Part shown: positions 1 through 8,288 of the stretch, piece after piece
Layout of the letters: every line of letters begins with the position of its first letter
Numbering within the stretch: position 1 is the stretch's first letter
Assembly: GCF_000152885.1 (NCBI RefSeq)
Contig: NZ_CH672403.1
Span: forward strand, 3,354 to 67,353
Origin: Idiomarina baltica OS145
GTDB taxonomy: Bacteria; Pseudomonadota; Gammaproteobacteria; Enterobacterales; Alteromonadaceae
Direction of reading: 5' to 3'
Length of the DNA: 64,000 nt
Translations under genes and position numbers: made by a program
Notes under the pieces: generated by a model
Seen by the model: the letters and a program-made list of their open reading frames with translations, nothing else
Database searches by the model: none
What the model was told of the DNA's origin: nothing

Positions 1-1369
1 TCACAACAGGCACGCCAAATATGGCTTCTATTCTTCCCTGAAGAGACATCCCATCAACGCGATGTTTAGAAGCCTTGTCGAGCAACTTGTTCCAGCGCAT
101 GTAATTATCCTTATAGAGCTTTATTGATTGATCCGATGAAGCGCCCGAACCATTCCAAGCTCTACTGTTTTCTAAAGCCACACCTACCGAGGCCATACTG
201 ACGGCAACAGTTCCTTCTAATACATTTTCAGGAATTACAATACCGAGACCAGCAGAGCCAATCGAAAGCATTGCCGGTAAGCAAGAGCGTCCCATATCAA
301 GTAAGTTATCACGCCATGAACCTTGCCGAGCGTTGATTGCTGAAAACGTATCTCCAAACAAGCTACTGTGAATATCTTCGAACTCCTCAGCACTCCATTC
401 ATGTACAAATCGCTTACCGCTATTGTGGTCGCGTGCCTGCGCTCGAATCACCGTTTCATCTCTTACTTTAAAGAGTAAATCCAATAGCTGAGTAGGTGTA
501 GTGACCTTCTTCTGCATTAACAAAGCGTAAGCATAAGGAAAACTTTGTAACGCCTCTGACTCTGTTTGAGAGATGGTCTGTAGTTGATTAATCGTAGAAT
601 TCTGTTGTAACTGACGACCCAAATAGCGCCACAAAAGAGCGCTCTGTTGCGACTTAAGATCTTCGATTGCAGGGGCTGCCACGTAAACCGCGCGATGCTG
701 TGCCGCCAATTCGTTAACAAAATTAACGCGAAAGCGATCGATCAAACCAGAGATCAACTTCCCCTCACCCTCTGCTTGGGATGCGGCTTGAGAAAATGCC
801 TTATTAAAGTCATCAACGCTCGGTTGGTCAATGGCGGCGACATCAGCGATACTAACCAACAAGCCAGCTACACACTTCGACCCCCGAAAGTCGTTTCGTT
901 CTAACGTTTCCTTTGCCAAACGCTTACGTTCAGTAAAGTTAAGAGCCAATCCCTCAAGCAAACATTGCTTAAAGAGCTCCGCATCATTTTTATCAACTGC
1001 CTTTTGTTGTACCCATTTTGACGGACTTTCAAGCCACTCCTTAATCAATAACGAGGATTGAGCAATAGCTTCCTGACAGCAATTGAGCCATTGGTCAGTA
1101 ACAACTAACGAAGTTTCACGCAGAAGCGAGTGATACAAATTGTTGTGATTTTTTAAAATGGCCTTGTCTTCATCTTGAATTGAGCCATCAAACCACACCT
1201 CCGACGACATCGCCAAAGATTCAATCACATTGAGCAGTTGCATGACTTGCTGTCGATTTAACTGCTTTGGACGTGAGTCTGCCCCTAACATCAAACTCAT
1301 CGATAGATTCAGTTGGCGCGCATTCAACAACGAGCCACCCGTATAGTTCTGAATAGATAACGTCTTCAT
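1..1369 (-). CDS. Partial protein of unknown function (runs off left edge)
   Basis: An uninterrupted minus-strand frame opens with ATG at 1369 (MKTLSIQNYTGG...) and stays open for 456 codons to the window edge, so the C-terminus is missing. Reading all + strand triplets in phase finds no TTA, CTA or TCA. The visible part looks soluble and mostly helical, apart from a small Gly/Ala/Val-rich stretch near codons 365-400 that could be a hydrophobic helix. I recognise no family. It lies outside the tRNA repeat at 1501, so it is either native chromosome or part of a neighbouring island. The Shine-Dalgarno is weak. Existence is fairly sure; function is unknown. Confidence 0.75.
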   Translation of the reverse strand, partial: MKTLSIQNYTGGSLLNARQLNLSMSLMLGADSRPKQLNRQQVMQLLNVIESLAMSSEVWFDGSIQDEDKAILKNHNNLYHSLLRETSLVVTDQWLNCCQEAIAQSSLLIKEWLESPSKWVQQKAVDKNDAELFKQCLLEGLALNFTERKRLAKETLERNDFRGSKCVAGLLVSIADVAAIDQPSVDDFNKAFSQAASQAEGEGKLISGLIDRFRVNFVNELAAQHRAVYVAAPAIEDLKSQQSALLWRYLGRQLQQNSTINQLQTISQTESEALQSFPYAYALLMQKKVTTPTQLLDLLFKVRDETVIRAQARDHNSGKRFVHEWSAEEFEDIHSSLFGDTFSAINARQGSWRDNLLDMGRSCLPAMLSIGSAGLGIVIPENVLEGTVAVSMASVGVALENSRAWNGSGASSDQSIKLYKDNYMRWNKLLDKASKHRVDGMSLQGRIEAIFGVPVV

Positions 1370-1500
1370 AATTAACGTTTTTGCTCTTTAAACCCTGTCC
1401 AACTAACACTTTATCAATTACTAGTTTGATAGCAAGTTATACCGATTGAAAAGCACAGCCAAGGCGGCGGTTAATTATGTTTAAGGAGCCAAATGCTTCA

Positions 1501-1553
1501 AAATGTGGTGTCCCCTCGCAGATTTGAACTGCGGACCAACCGATTATGAGTCC
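1501..1553. repeat. Distal attachment repeat of the genomic island (tRNA-Ile 3' end copy)
   Basis: These 53 bp match 30280-30332 at 51 positions, with 41 uninterrupted identical bases (1513-1553). The matching segment at the right end is the 3' part of the tRNA-Ile(CAU) gene up to the anticodon. The copy here differs at 1506 and 1512; the latter alters the acceptor stem. I infer this is the original chromosomal 3' end displaced by integration, while the island supplied the functional 3' end now fused to the tRNA. The distance between copies is 28,779 bp. Confidence 0.92.
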
Positions 1554-1630
1554 TGTATTGGTGGTTTTTCTAACATTCAGCTTCGGTTAAAAAACTAGTT
1601 TTTTCAGTTTCTTACGTGTTTCATCGATGT

Positions 1631-1688
1631 TTTTGATCCGACGCCGGTTTTAACGGTTTTGATCTTAACTTCCGTTGTAACTACCGCT
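1631..1688. promoter_or_regulatory. Candidate integrase arm-type sites, left end
   Basis: Short motifs lie just inside the left repeat: TTTTGATCCGA (1631-1641), TTTTGATCTTAA (1657-1668) and TAACTACCGCT (1678-1688). TTTTGATCTTAA recurs at 30166-30177 and TAACTACCGCT twice at 30205-30227. In both ends the TTTTGATCTTAA copy sits about 103 bp from the attachment repeat. Repeats of this kind flanking a tyrosine-recombinase core are typical of arm-binding sites; the assignment is inference from position and repetition. Confidence 0.55.
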
Positions 1689-1730
1689 GCAACTGAGTTG
1701 CTGGTATACACTATTCACTAATATCATAAG

Positions 1731-2582
1731 TCAAATCACGGAAACAAACTTTCTACATGTGTGAATCGCCAATACTACAACCTTACTCCCGCCAGAAACC
1801 GTGCAAATACCCTTAGGGTGCCCCTGCAAATCGACAGAAACCAGCTTTTTGCTCACTTCCACCTTTCTATCCCCATGCCAATACTGACAACATGCACAGT
1901 TTACGTTTCCCTTGCGCATAACCCTTTGCTTAGCTCTAATTGCGGTTTGTGTTGGTTTTTTCGATGTCGCCGAGTTTCTTGCCGGCTGTCTGTTATTACC
2001 CTGTGATGGCATAACACTCTCTTTTATTAATAAGCCAGCTATTGATATACCCAGCGCAGCAGTAGCCGCAACCCCCTTGCCTACGGTCTTCAAAACCCCT
2101 CCCGCAACTTCAAACTTGCGTTTACGAGCGGCATTACTAGTCGCAATATTTAACTTCTCTGCAAGTTCATCAAATTTTGGAATTGTAATAGTTAAAGATT
2201 GAGCAACGTCATATATTAAAGAGTACTCTGCCTTGTCGAGCGTTCCATCAGCTGAAGCGATGTGTATTAAACACTTCAATAATTTTACTTTCTCTTCACT
2301 TGTTTCAAAAACACTGACCAAATTCATCACTTCTGACAGTTTGACCGCTTTCTGTGCTACATCTCTCGTACCTTTTCTATAGCTATCAACCTCCGCTCGA
2401 GTAGTAACTAGCCCAGAACGATCAACGGCAGGAACGATAGCGGACTTCTCAGTGTCATCTATGCTGCCATCAACCTTAGCCAGAAAGTAATTTAATGCCG
2501 CAAGCACATAGCTCATAACTTCTTTACGAGAACGGATTTCGGGATGTCTGTTTGCCAAACCTTTGGCTGATTTAATATCCAT
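1731..2582 (-). CDS. TerB-like domain protein
   Basis: This 283-aa protein has a helical TerB/DjlA-type acidic repeat domain in its first half: a segment with KVDGSIDDTEKSAI near residues 36-50 and IASADGTLDKAEYSLIY near 108-124. These are the paired metal-binding-like loops of tellurite-resistance TerB folds. A hydrophobic Gly/Ala-rich helix (about 168-187) and a basic linker follow. The C-terminal 60 residues contain a Cys cluster (CACCQYWHGD, then CTV and HTC) that could bind a metal. It is the first gene inside the left island end. A GGA-type ribosome site precedes ATG 2582. TerB proteins occur in stress and phage-defence loci; the role here is not known. Confidence 0.8.
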   Translation of the reverse strand: MDIKSAKGLANRHPEIRSRKEVMSYVLAALNYFLAKVDGSIDDTEKSAIVPAVDRSGLVTTRAEVDSYRKGTRDVAQKAVKLSEVMNLVSVFETSEEKVKLLKCLIHIASADGTLDKAEYSLIYDVAQSLTITIPKFDELAEKLNIATSNAARKRKFEVAGGVLKTVGKGVAATAALGISIAGLLIKESVMPSQGNNRQPARNSATSKKPTQTAIRAKQRVMRKGNVNCACCQYWHGDRKVEVSKKLVSVDLQGHPKGICTVSGGSKVVVLAIHTCRKFVSVI

Positions 2583-2700
2583 ATAATTTCCAAAAGAGTT
2601 ATCTAAAAAATATGAGTCTGGTGAGCTCTTAATTACTCATTTCTAGCTCACTGTTGACGGTTAAAGGTTAAGTAATCTTATTTAACTTTGCTTCAATAAG

Positions 2701-3366
2701 CTAGCCCACCATCGCCGAGAGAATTTCTTCCTTGTAACTTCTGAAGAAATCACGTTTATAGCTCCGATTCACGTACCCTGGGTGGTAAAACTTATTATCT
2801 GAGAATTGTTCTTTATACGGCTTTTTGACGTCGCCAGAGGAGCCATCGAAAATCTCTTTAGCTACTCGATTCAACTCTTTGTTACCTAAAACAGCACTAC
2901 TAAAACCAAAATATGTTCGGCAATTATTGAAATACTGGTGACAAGCCGGTGAGAACATATGTTCAGAACCACTCTCGATTAATCCAACTGCCTTTCTCAA
3001 GTTCTGATTTACAACATTAAAAGTATTAAAAAGTTGAATTACACCATTCAGTTCTCTATCTTCCCCGAGGTACCACCCGCTAAATATCTTTTCCACTTGT
3101 CTCATCGTAGAGTCTGAAGAAAACTCATACCAATTGGCTGTCTTAGCGGACGCCCCGTGTCGATAGTAATTAAAGAATTCGCCAACGCTCTGTATAGTCC
3201 CGCTTCCCAGTTTAGATATTGGTCTTGAACTACCTGGATTTGCAAGAACTGCGTTGCCAATCAATTTCCAGCTACTACCGAACTGAAGAAGCGTATTCTT
3301 GCGGTACGTCAAATCAGCTTCTTCTATATACTCAGCAAAAACTCTCATCTGTTTTTTAGGCTCCAT
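2701..3366 (-). CDS. Unknown protein downstream of the AAA/RloB pair
   Basis: A 221-aa protein starting MEPKKQMRVFAEY; a TTG six codons upstream could also serve. It is soluble, aromatic-rich and probably helical, with no signal peptide or membrane segment, and I recognise no motif. It lies 38 bp downstream of the RloB-like gene on the same strand, so it may be the third gene of that unit. The segment around NNCRTYFGFS and the basic, Tyr-rich C-terminus (FYHPGYVNRSYKRDFF) are its most distinctive parts. Function unassigned. Confidence 0.7.
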   Translation of the reverse strand: MEPKKQMRVFAEYIEEADLTYRKNTLLQFGSSWKLIGNAVLANPGSSRPISKLGSGTIQSVGEFFNYYRHGASAKTANWYEFSSDSTMRQVEKIFSGWYLGEDRELNGVIQLFNTFNVVNQNLRKAVGLIESGSEHMFSPACHQYFNNCRTYFGFSSAVLGNKELNRVAKEIFDGSSGDVKKPYKEQFSDNKFYHPGYVNRSYKRDFFRSYKEEILSAMVG

Positions 3367-3404
3367 TATAACGTGCCGGTGCAAGTACTTCTGAGTACTT
3401 TCCC

Positions 3405-3926
3405 CTAATGAGCATTCAACATCAACTGCCGTAACCGAACAATTTGCTCTTTAGTTGTATTATCAATGACAGGCTTCGGAAATAGCCCCCGATAAGACTC
3501 TCGCCGAGTTTCTCGCCCCGACAACTGAGGGTGCAGCTGGTTTTTGCAGTAAGTTGCCGTAGCACCATTTGGCACTTGCTGCTCAAGAACGCGCAGCAAC
3601 ATCCCTTCTAAGCAAACTGGGGTGGAAATAATTAACTCAATGTTAGCCTTGCGAGCCTTTGCAATGTCAGGTTCTAGAATAGATACATCTTCGTCCAATA
3701 CCAACACGCGCCGGTCATAGTCTGCATGCCGATGTTTTCTAATAACATTACGAATCATAGTCGCTGGCGAACCACCATCCTCTGCTTCGACAGTCACTCG
3801 CTAACCTGTATTTTTACTATATAGATCTTTCAGATGGTTAATAAAGGCTTTGTCCGCAGGTCCCTCGCCTACCGCCAGTAAAGTTGCAAGCTGAGCTTTG
3901 CGCTGTTTCTTTCCTCGTCTAGCCAC
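3405..3926 (-). pseudogene. RloB-like (TOPRIM-type) gene interrupted by an in-frame amber codon
   Basis: From GTG 3926, preceded by a GGAGG ribosome site, the frame encodes VARRGKKQRKA...LLAVGEGPADKAF, then hits TAG at 3801-3803 and continues in the same frame as RVTVEAEDGGSPATM and RRVLVLDEDVS to the stop at 3405. RloB proteins begin this way: a basic N-terminus, a Glu motif (E21, EGPADKAF) and later an Asp-x-Asp motif (LDEDV), the TOPRIM-like metal site. The amber at codon 42 separates these two catalytic motifs; a CAG-to-TAG change would explain it. The total of 174 codons is in the family range. GTG 3797 could re-initiate, giving a piece without the Glu. It follows the AAA ATPase gene by 15 bp. 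Confidence 0.72.
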
Positions 3927-3941
3927 CTCGACCCTCCGTGT

Positions 3942-5144
3942 CTAAAAGTTAGGAATTGCCTCGAGGGCCCCAGCCATATATTTTGCATACAGGTTGTCAT
4001 CAGCACGCAAACCAACAACATCATCCAAACGCCAAGCGTCACTTTTTAGTTCTTCTTTTTCCACCAAATAGACCTGGTGTTTCTGCAGCAAGTTTAAGAC
4101 TTCAGGAGTGTGACAGCTAAATACAATTTGCGCGCTATGTGGATTCGTTTCCTCATACTTGAATAAATCCAGCAAGTGCGGAAGCATATGCGGGTGCAAG
4201 TCGTTATCAATTTCGTCAATAACGGCAACACCACCATTTGCAAGTACAGGAAGCAACCGGGCCAACAAAACAAATGCAGACTTGGTACCGCTCGACTCTT
4301 CCATAAAGCGAAGCTCAAACTGGCCCTGTTGGCTTTTGTGGATCCCATACGGAATTGCAATCTGCTTCTCTTCTCCGGAATCTCTTTCGAAGACAGTTTC
4401 TTGCCGCACTTCAACACTCTGTAACCCAAGGTCTAATTCAGATAGACATTCGGCTAACTGAACTCGAAGCTTGTCGTTTTCAGCTAATTCTTCCGCGGCT
4501 TGCAACAAAGCACCATCATCGTAATTATGACGCCCGAACACATTCAGGTTATGATTAATACCGTGTGCAAACTGCACAAACATATCGGCTTCGGGCACAT
4601 CGTAACTGTATGCCGCGGCCAGCAATGACGCATTTCGACGAATCTCTTTCGCTTTTTTAGGCGAAAATGAGAAGTTTTGTTGCTTATAGCTCACGTCACT
4701 CTTGCCAGCTTTGTTTTCTTTAAACTCACGCACGAACAAATAGCTATAGAGATGGCTTGTCTTATGATAAAGCGCCTCCGAAACGACTAGTCTGTCTTTG
4801 AGAATCAGCGAGTACTTATACTGCTCACCATCCAAGACAAAACGCAACTCAAAGGTGGTTGGCTGCTCTTCATAAAGCGCATGCGCTCGATAAGGTAGTT
4901 TGACATCTGGGTCGGCGTGCAGAAATGATGAGGACAAAAACCAACTCAAAAAAGCCAATGGCTTTATAAACTGCGTTTTTCCTGAGCCATTAGGACCAAT
5001 AACCGCTAGCGCCTTGTTTAGGCGCTCTCCACTATCCAGCGGGATATCGTAGTTCGAACTAGCCGGCTTTTTCCCCATTTCAAACGAAAGATAAACTTCG
5101 TCTGAGAAGCTGTAGAAGTTTGAAAATGCTAAATCAACTATCAT
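3942..5144 (-). CDS. AAA_15/21-type (RloA/AbiL/OLD-like) ATPase
   Basis: A 400-aa SMC/ABC-type ATPase: Walker A GPNGSGKT at about residues 49-56, an ABC-signature-like EESSGTKSAF near 283-292, Walker B VAVIDEIDNDLHP near 311-323, and an H-loop segment VFSCHTPEV near 341-349. It lacks its own TOPRIM domain. Together with the RloB-like gene 15 bp downstream it forms the two-gene ATPase-plus-TOPRIM arrangement seen in AbiL, PARIS and Gabija-like defence systems, where the ATPase senses infection and the nuclease partner acts. Assignment to this superfamily is firm; assignment to a named system is not. Confidence 0.88.
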   Translation of the reverse strand: MIVDLAFSNFYSFSDEVYLSFEMGKKPASSNYDIPLDSGERLNKALAVIGPNGSGKTQFIKPLAFLSWFLSSSFLHADPDVKLPYRAHALYEEQPTTFELRFVLDGEQYKYSLILKDRLVVSEALYHKTSHLYSYLFVREFKENKAGKSDVSYKQQNFSFSPKKAKEIRRNASLLAAAYSYDVPEADMFVQFAHGINHNLNVFGRHNYDDGALLQAAEELAENDKLRVQLAECLSELDLGLQSVEVRQETVFERDSGEEKQIAIPYGIHKSQQGQFELRFMEESSGTKSAFVLLARLLPVLANGGVAVIDEIDNDLHPHMLPHLLDLFKYEETNPHSAQIVFSCHTPEVLNLLQKHQVYLVEKEELKSDAWRLDDVVGLRADDNLYAKYMAGALEAIPNF

Positions 5145-5348
5145 AATAAACCGATTTCAACGAAATTTTGTTGATTATTGTTCATAGCTCTAATTTATGC
5201 AAGATTAATTGAAGTTCTTCGTGTTATGAGGAATTGTAGTTACTATATGTCTACAACTATCACCGTTTCGCCTCCGTATTTATGCAGTTGTTCTGGTATG
5301 CTTCACTAATCCGCCTCAATAAATTCGATAACAACAAAGGATCACGTT

Positions 5349-5825
5349 ATGGATAACATCACTATCTTTATTGTATTACTCCCAGCCCTAGTCTCAGGTG
5401 CCGCTTCCGCAATAATCGCATCCCAAAAAGGCCGGGATGGTCTTGGCTGGTTCTTTGTCGGTGTCTTTTTTGTGCCAATAGCTATCCCGTTTGCTCTTGT
5501 GGCTAGCCCAATGCGGAGCAATATCGAGTCTTTAAAAACCTGCAACTACTGCAAGGAGCTAGTTAACCATAAGGCAGTGAAATGCCCACATTGCCAATCG
5601 GAACTCAAAAGCTATTCAGAAAAGTATTCAGAGCCTGAGAAAGACCAAGCAGAAAAAAGCGAAAATCAAACTTCAGCCAGGGATAAGGTTCTAGCTAAGG
5701 CAGAAGAACTTGGCTTTGACGTTGATGCTCCTGAGGGCTCGAGCCGCATAGTATTTAAAAAGAACGGTAAAAAGCATGAGTTCCTAATTCTAAAACGCGC
5801 GCAAGATTTCCTGGAGCGTCAATAA
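5349..5825 (+). CDS. Membrane protein with CxxC...CxxC zinc ribbon
   Basis: This 158-aa protein has two N-terminal membrane helices (about residues 3-25 and 33-53), a cytosolic zinc ribbon (CNYC at about 64-67 and CPHC at about 77-80), a charged Glu/Lys/Ser linker and a small C-terminal domain starting near RDKVLAKAEELGF. A good AAGGA ribosome site precedes ATG 5349. The N-terminal pair of helices followed by a zinc ribbon is common in small bacterial membrane proteins of unknown role. It converges with the gene at 5890. Confidence 0.75.
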   Translation: MDNITIFIVLLPALVSGAASAIIASQKGRDGLGWFFVGVFFVPIAIPFALVASPMRSNIESLKTCNYCKELVNHKAVKCPHCQSELKSYSEKYSEPEKDQAEKSENQTSARDKVLAKAEELGFDVDAPEGSSRIVFKKNGKKHEFLILKRAQDFLERQ

Positions 5826-5889
5826 CAAAGACTAAAAGAGTCATTAAACTGTCGAGTGGCCGGGTAACACCGGCCGCACTTTAACTTAC

Positions 5890-6321
5890 TCATCTGTCTT
5901 GGTTATCAATTTTTCTTTCAACTCTCGATACAACCGATAAGATTTGACCTAAGGCAAAAAACACGACGGCACACACCACACCGTTTACCATTGCCCCAAT
6001 AGAAGCCGCAGGGAAGGGAGCCTCACCTCCGTATCTCGACGTTTCAGGCCAAGCTACAAATGCCACAACGACTCCACATACAAGCGATAACACTGCTAAA
6101 ACCCATAACACACCAGATAAGAATGGTTCTGACTCATTAGTTTCTACAGTCGCCTTTTTATTTTGCGCCGACTTTATCTCGCCTGACTTCTTTTTAGCTA
6201 TGTATTCTGCCGACCTTTCGGTTTGATAGCATTGCTTACAATGAATTGTGTCAAACTCATATCTGACATCTAGCCTTTTCTCAATCGGGCAGCCACAAAT
6301 TTCACATGAATATTTCGCCAT
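5890..6321 (-). CDS. Zinc-ribbon membrane protein, unknown role
   Basis: A 143-aa protein with an N-terminal four-Cys knuckle (CEICGC near residues 6-11, CKQC near 28-31), a basic linker, then two membrane helices (about 69-91 and 106-130) and a short basic tail. Its layout (cytosolic zinc ribbon plus two helices) mirrors the 5349 protein, in reverse domain order. It sits between defence-like genes on the island. No enzymatic motif is visible. Confidence 0.7.
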   Translation of the reverse strand: MAKYSCEICGCPIEKRLDVRYEFDTIHCKQCYQTERSAEYIAKKKSGEIKSAQNKKATVETNESEPFLSGVLWVLAVLSLVCGVVVAFVAWPETSRYGGEAPFPAASIGAMVNGVVCAVVFFALGQILSVVSRVERKIDNQDR

Positions 6322-6414
6322 AACTTCGTCCTTGATAATTGATTGTCTCTTACATGGTATCGACTATTTTCATTCTGGCCAATTTGCCATCTTACCGCTT
6401 CACTAACTTTGAAC

Positions 6415-6858
6415 CTACGTTAAATTCTGCAATTCAAAGTTTGAGTTTATATCCAGTTCTCGCATTACGATTTTGCAGCATATCTCTGCGAGTAATATAA
6501 GAAAATTGGAGTTGATATTTAAATCTTGCGTCGTTTCGTGAGCATACCGCCAATCAACGAATGCTTTGTCACAATTTTCTAGTTGCTCTTCAAAGTCTGG
6601 CCACTTTTTACCTAGACCATCTCTGATCTCATTCTGAATTTCAGGCGATAGCTTTCGCATTAATTTCAAAAGATGATGGCCCTTGCTTTCAACCCCATTC
6701 TTATAAAGAAGCGACTTCATCGATAGTTCAACAGAAAATGCTCCACAGATAACACTCGGTGTTCCTAAAGGAATCATGCCTTTGAGGCTACAGCGTTTCG
6801 CAGCAGCATAAAATGACATCGCATTCGACGCAGCAACAAAAGTTTGTTCTTCGGTCAT
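6415..6858 (-). CDS. HEPN-like helical protein
   Basis: A 147-aa helical protein. The segment GAFSVELSMKSLLYKNG, followed by GHHLLKLMRKLSP and a later FVDWRYAHE, follows the pattern of HEPN-domain proteins that resemble nucleotidyltransferase partners or AbiV-like proteins. I do not see a clear catalytic R-x4-H, so it may be a non-catalytic HEPN. It lies 130 bp downstream of, and in the same direction as, the disrupted PIN-like gene, so the two may once have been one operon. Confidence in the fold is moderate. Confidence 0.62.
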   Translation of the reverse strand: MTEEQTFVAASNAMSFYAAAKRCSLKGMIPLGTPSVICGAFSVELSMKSLLYKNGVESKGHHLLKLMRKLSPEIQNEIRDGLGKKWPDFEEQLENCDKAFVDWRYAHETTQDLNINSNFLILLAEICCKIVMRELDINSNFELQNLT

Positions 6859-6988
6859 ATTAATTACCTAGCGCCCGCTTCAGTTGAGACAAAATAGGAG
6901 CGTTTTTGTATTAATATTTGAGTTGTCAAAGATAATCTAATTTTGCCTCCCCCCTTTAGCGGCTTAGGTATCAGACTGAAAGAGTCTG

Positions 6989-7218
6989 TCAGGCTCTGTT
7001 ATTTTTGTTTGATTCAATACCATATATCTCTACGCTCACATTCAAATGTTCGTAAATTGCCTTAGCCTTCAGTTTCATGCGCTTATCATTGCAATAAAAT
7101 CTTTTGCAAATCAAGGCATAGCCGACATGAGTCATATCACTAAAAGAAGCTCTCATACGACGGGCTCTAGACAGGCCTTCATCACGTTGGTAGCCGAATA
7201 TATTTCCTGAATTCAGAT
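6989..7218 (-). pseudogene. C-terminal fragment of the IS30-disrupted PIN-like gene
   Basis: Beyond the IS30 element the minus strand carries an open frame with no start: LNSGNIFGYQRDEG... then DMTHVGYALICKRFY, CNDKRMKLKAKAIYEHLN and a TGA at 6989-6991. Asp-x2-His-x2-Tyr-Ala followed by a late Asp and a KA-helix is the usual PIN-domain C-terminus, and it is exactly what the fragment at 8289-9092 lacks. A short CAGACT/AGTCTG hairpin (6972-6988) follows the stop. Confidence 0.8.
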
Positions 7219-8288
7219 AATAACCGCAACACTCATGTAATGGGATAGGTCGGAAGGAGGTCAGCTACCCACATGTGGTAGTCTTACTTTTCGACCAAAA
7301 AAAGTGAGCTCTAACATGAGTTATCGGCAGCTGACCGAGGGACAACGATACCAGATTTCTGCGTTGCTCTCAGAAGAATTTTCACAACGAGAGATTGCAA
7401 GAAAGCTGAATATTGCGCCCTCGACCGTCCATCGAGAGTTGCGACGTAACAACAGTTTATGTGGGTCTTATGACCCTCAACTGGCTCAAGAGCGCACGCT
7501 AAAACGGCGTTTAAAGCCAAAGCCCAAAAGGGTTTGCGAGAATACGCGAAACGCTGTAGAGCTGATGCTCGTTATGGACTGGAGCCCGGAGCAAATATCG
7601 GCTATCTGCACCCGAATAGGCTATCCAGTCAGTCACGAGTGGATTTACAATTATGTATTGGCTGACTTTTATGGCGGAGGTGGTTTATTTACTCACCTTC
7701 GCCACCGGTTAAGACGCTATAGAAAACGCCTGCACAAGCAGCGTGGTCGCATTTTAGGCCGCCGCTCGATACACGATCGGCCTGCAATTATTGATGACCG
7801 AGAACGCTACGGCGACTGGGAAATTGATACTGTTATCGGCAAGCGCGGAACCGGAGCTATCGTTACGCTTTTAGAGCGTAAAAGCCGATTTTATCTCGTG
7901 AAAAAAGTCACAAGTAAACACGCTGATGCCGTTGCTGACGCGACTATAGAAATGCTGCAGCCCTTTAAAGCTCTGGTTCACAGCATTACGGCCGACAACG
8001 GTTTAGAATTCGCGGGTCATGAACGAATTGCAAAAGAGCTCGAGACCGACGTTTATTTTGCTGACCCGTATGCTTCTTATCAGCGCGGCGCGAACGAAAA
8101 TGCGAACGGCTTATTGCGTCAATACGTGCCAAAAGGTACTGATTTGAGCACTGTAACCAACGAGCTGATGGCTAAATATCAGCAACGCCTGAATTTACGT
8201 CCCAGGAAAACACTGGGCTTTATTCAGCCAGACATAATTTTTAAAGAGCAATTGCAACACGCTAAGAGCGAGTGTTGCAGTTATTAGT
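7219..8288 (+). mobile_element. IS30-family insertion sequence
   Basis: About 1.07 kb with imperfect terminal inverted repeats: the left end TAATAACCGCAACACTC matches the complement of the right end, TAATAACTGCAACACTC, at 16 of 17 bases. It contains one transposase gene filling nearly the whole element. The insertion splits a PIN-like gene; N- and C-terminal parts on either side are in compatible frames. I could not identify a convincing target duplication, so the exact ends may be off by two or three bases. Confidence 0.88.
7316..8287 (+). CDS. IS30-family transposase
   Basis: A 323-aa DDE transposase (MSYRQLTEGQRYQISAL...); GTG 7304 in the same frame is an alternative start. The N-terminal HTH (REIARKLNIAPSTVHREL, about residues 27-44) binds the ends. 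The DDE core shows DWEIDTVIG (first Asp), TADNGLEF (second Asp) and the closing Glu in GANENANGLLRQY, all typical of IS30. Full length and no frameshift, so it may still be active. Its stop codon lies inside the right terminal repeat. Confidence 0.93.
   Translation: MSYRQLTEGQRYQISALLSEEFSQREIARKLNIAPSTVHRELRRNNSLCGSYDPQLAQERTLKRRLKPKPKRVCENTRNAVELMLVMDWSPEQISAICTRIGYPVSHEWIYNYVLADFYGGGGLFTHLRHRLRRYRKRLHKQRGRILGRRSIHDRPAIIDDRERYGDWEIDTVIGKRGTGAIVTLLERKSRFYLVKKVTSKHADAVADATIEMLQPFKALVHSITADNGLEFAGHERIAKELETDVYFADPYASYQRGANENANGLLRQYVPKGTDLSTVTNELMAKYQQRLNLRPRKTLGFIQPDIIFKEQLQHAKSECCSY

Noticed and set aside
3405-3797. Treating the 130-aa ORF from GTG 3797 as a complete gene
   Set aside because: The conserved RloB start lies upstream in the same frame with a strong ribosome site; the short ORF lacks the first catalytic motif.
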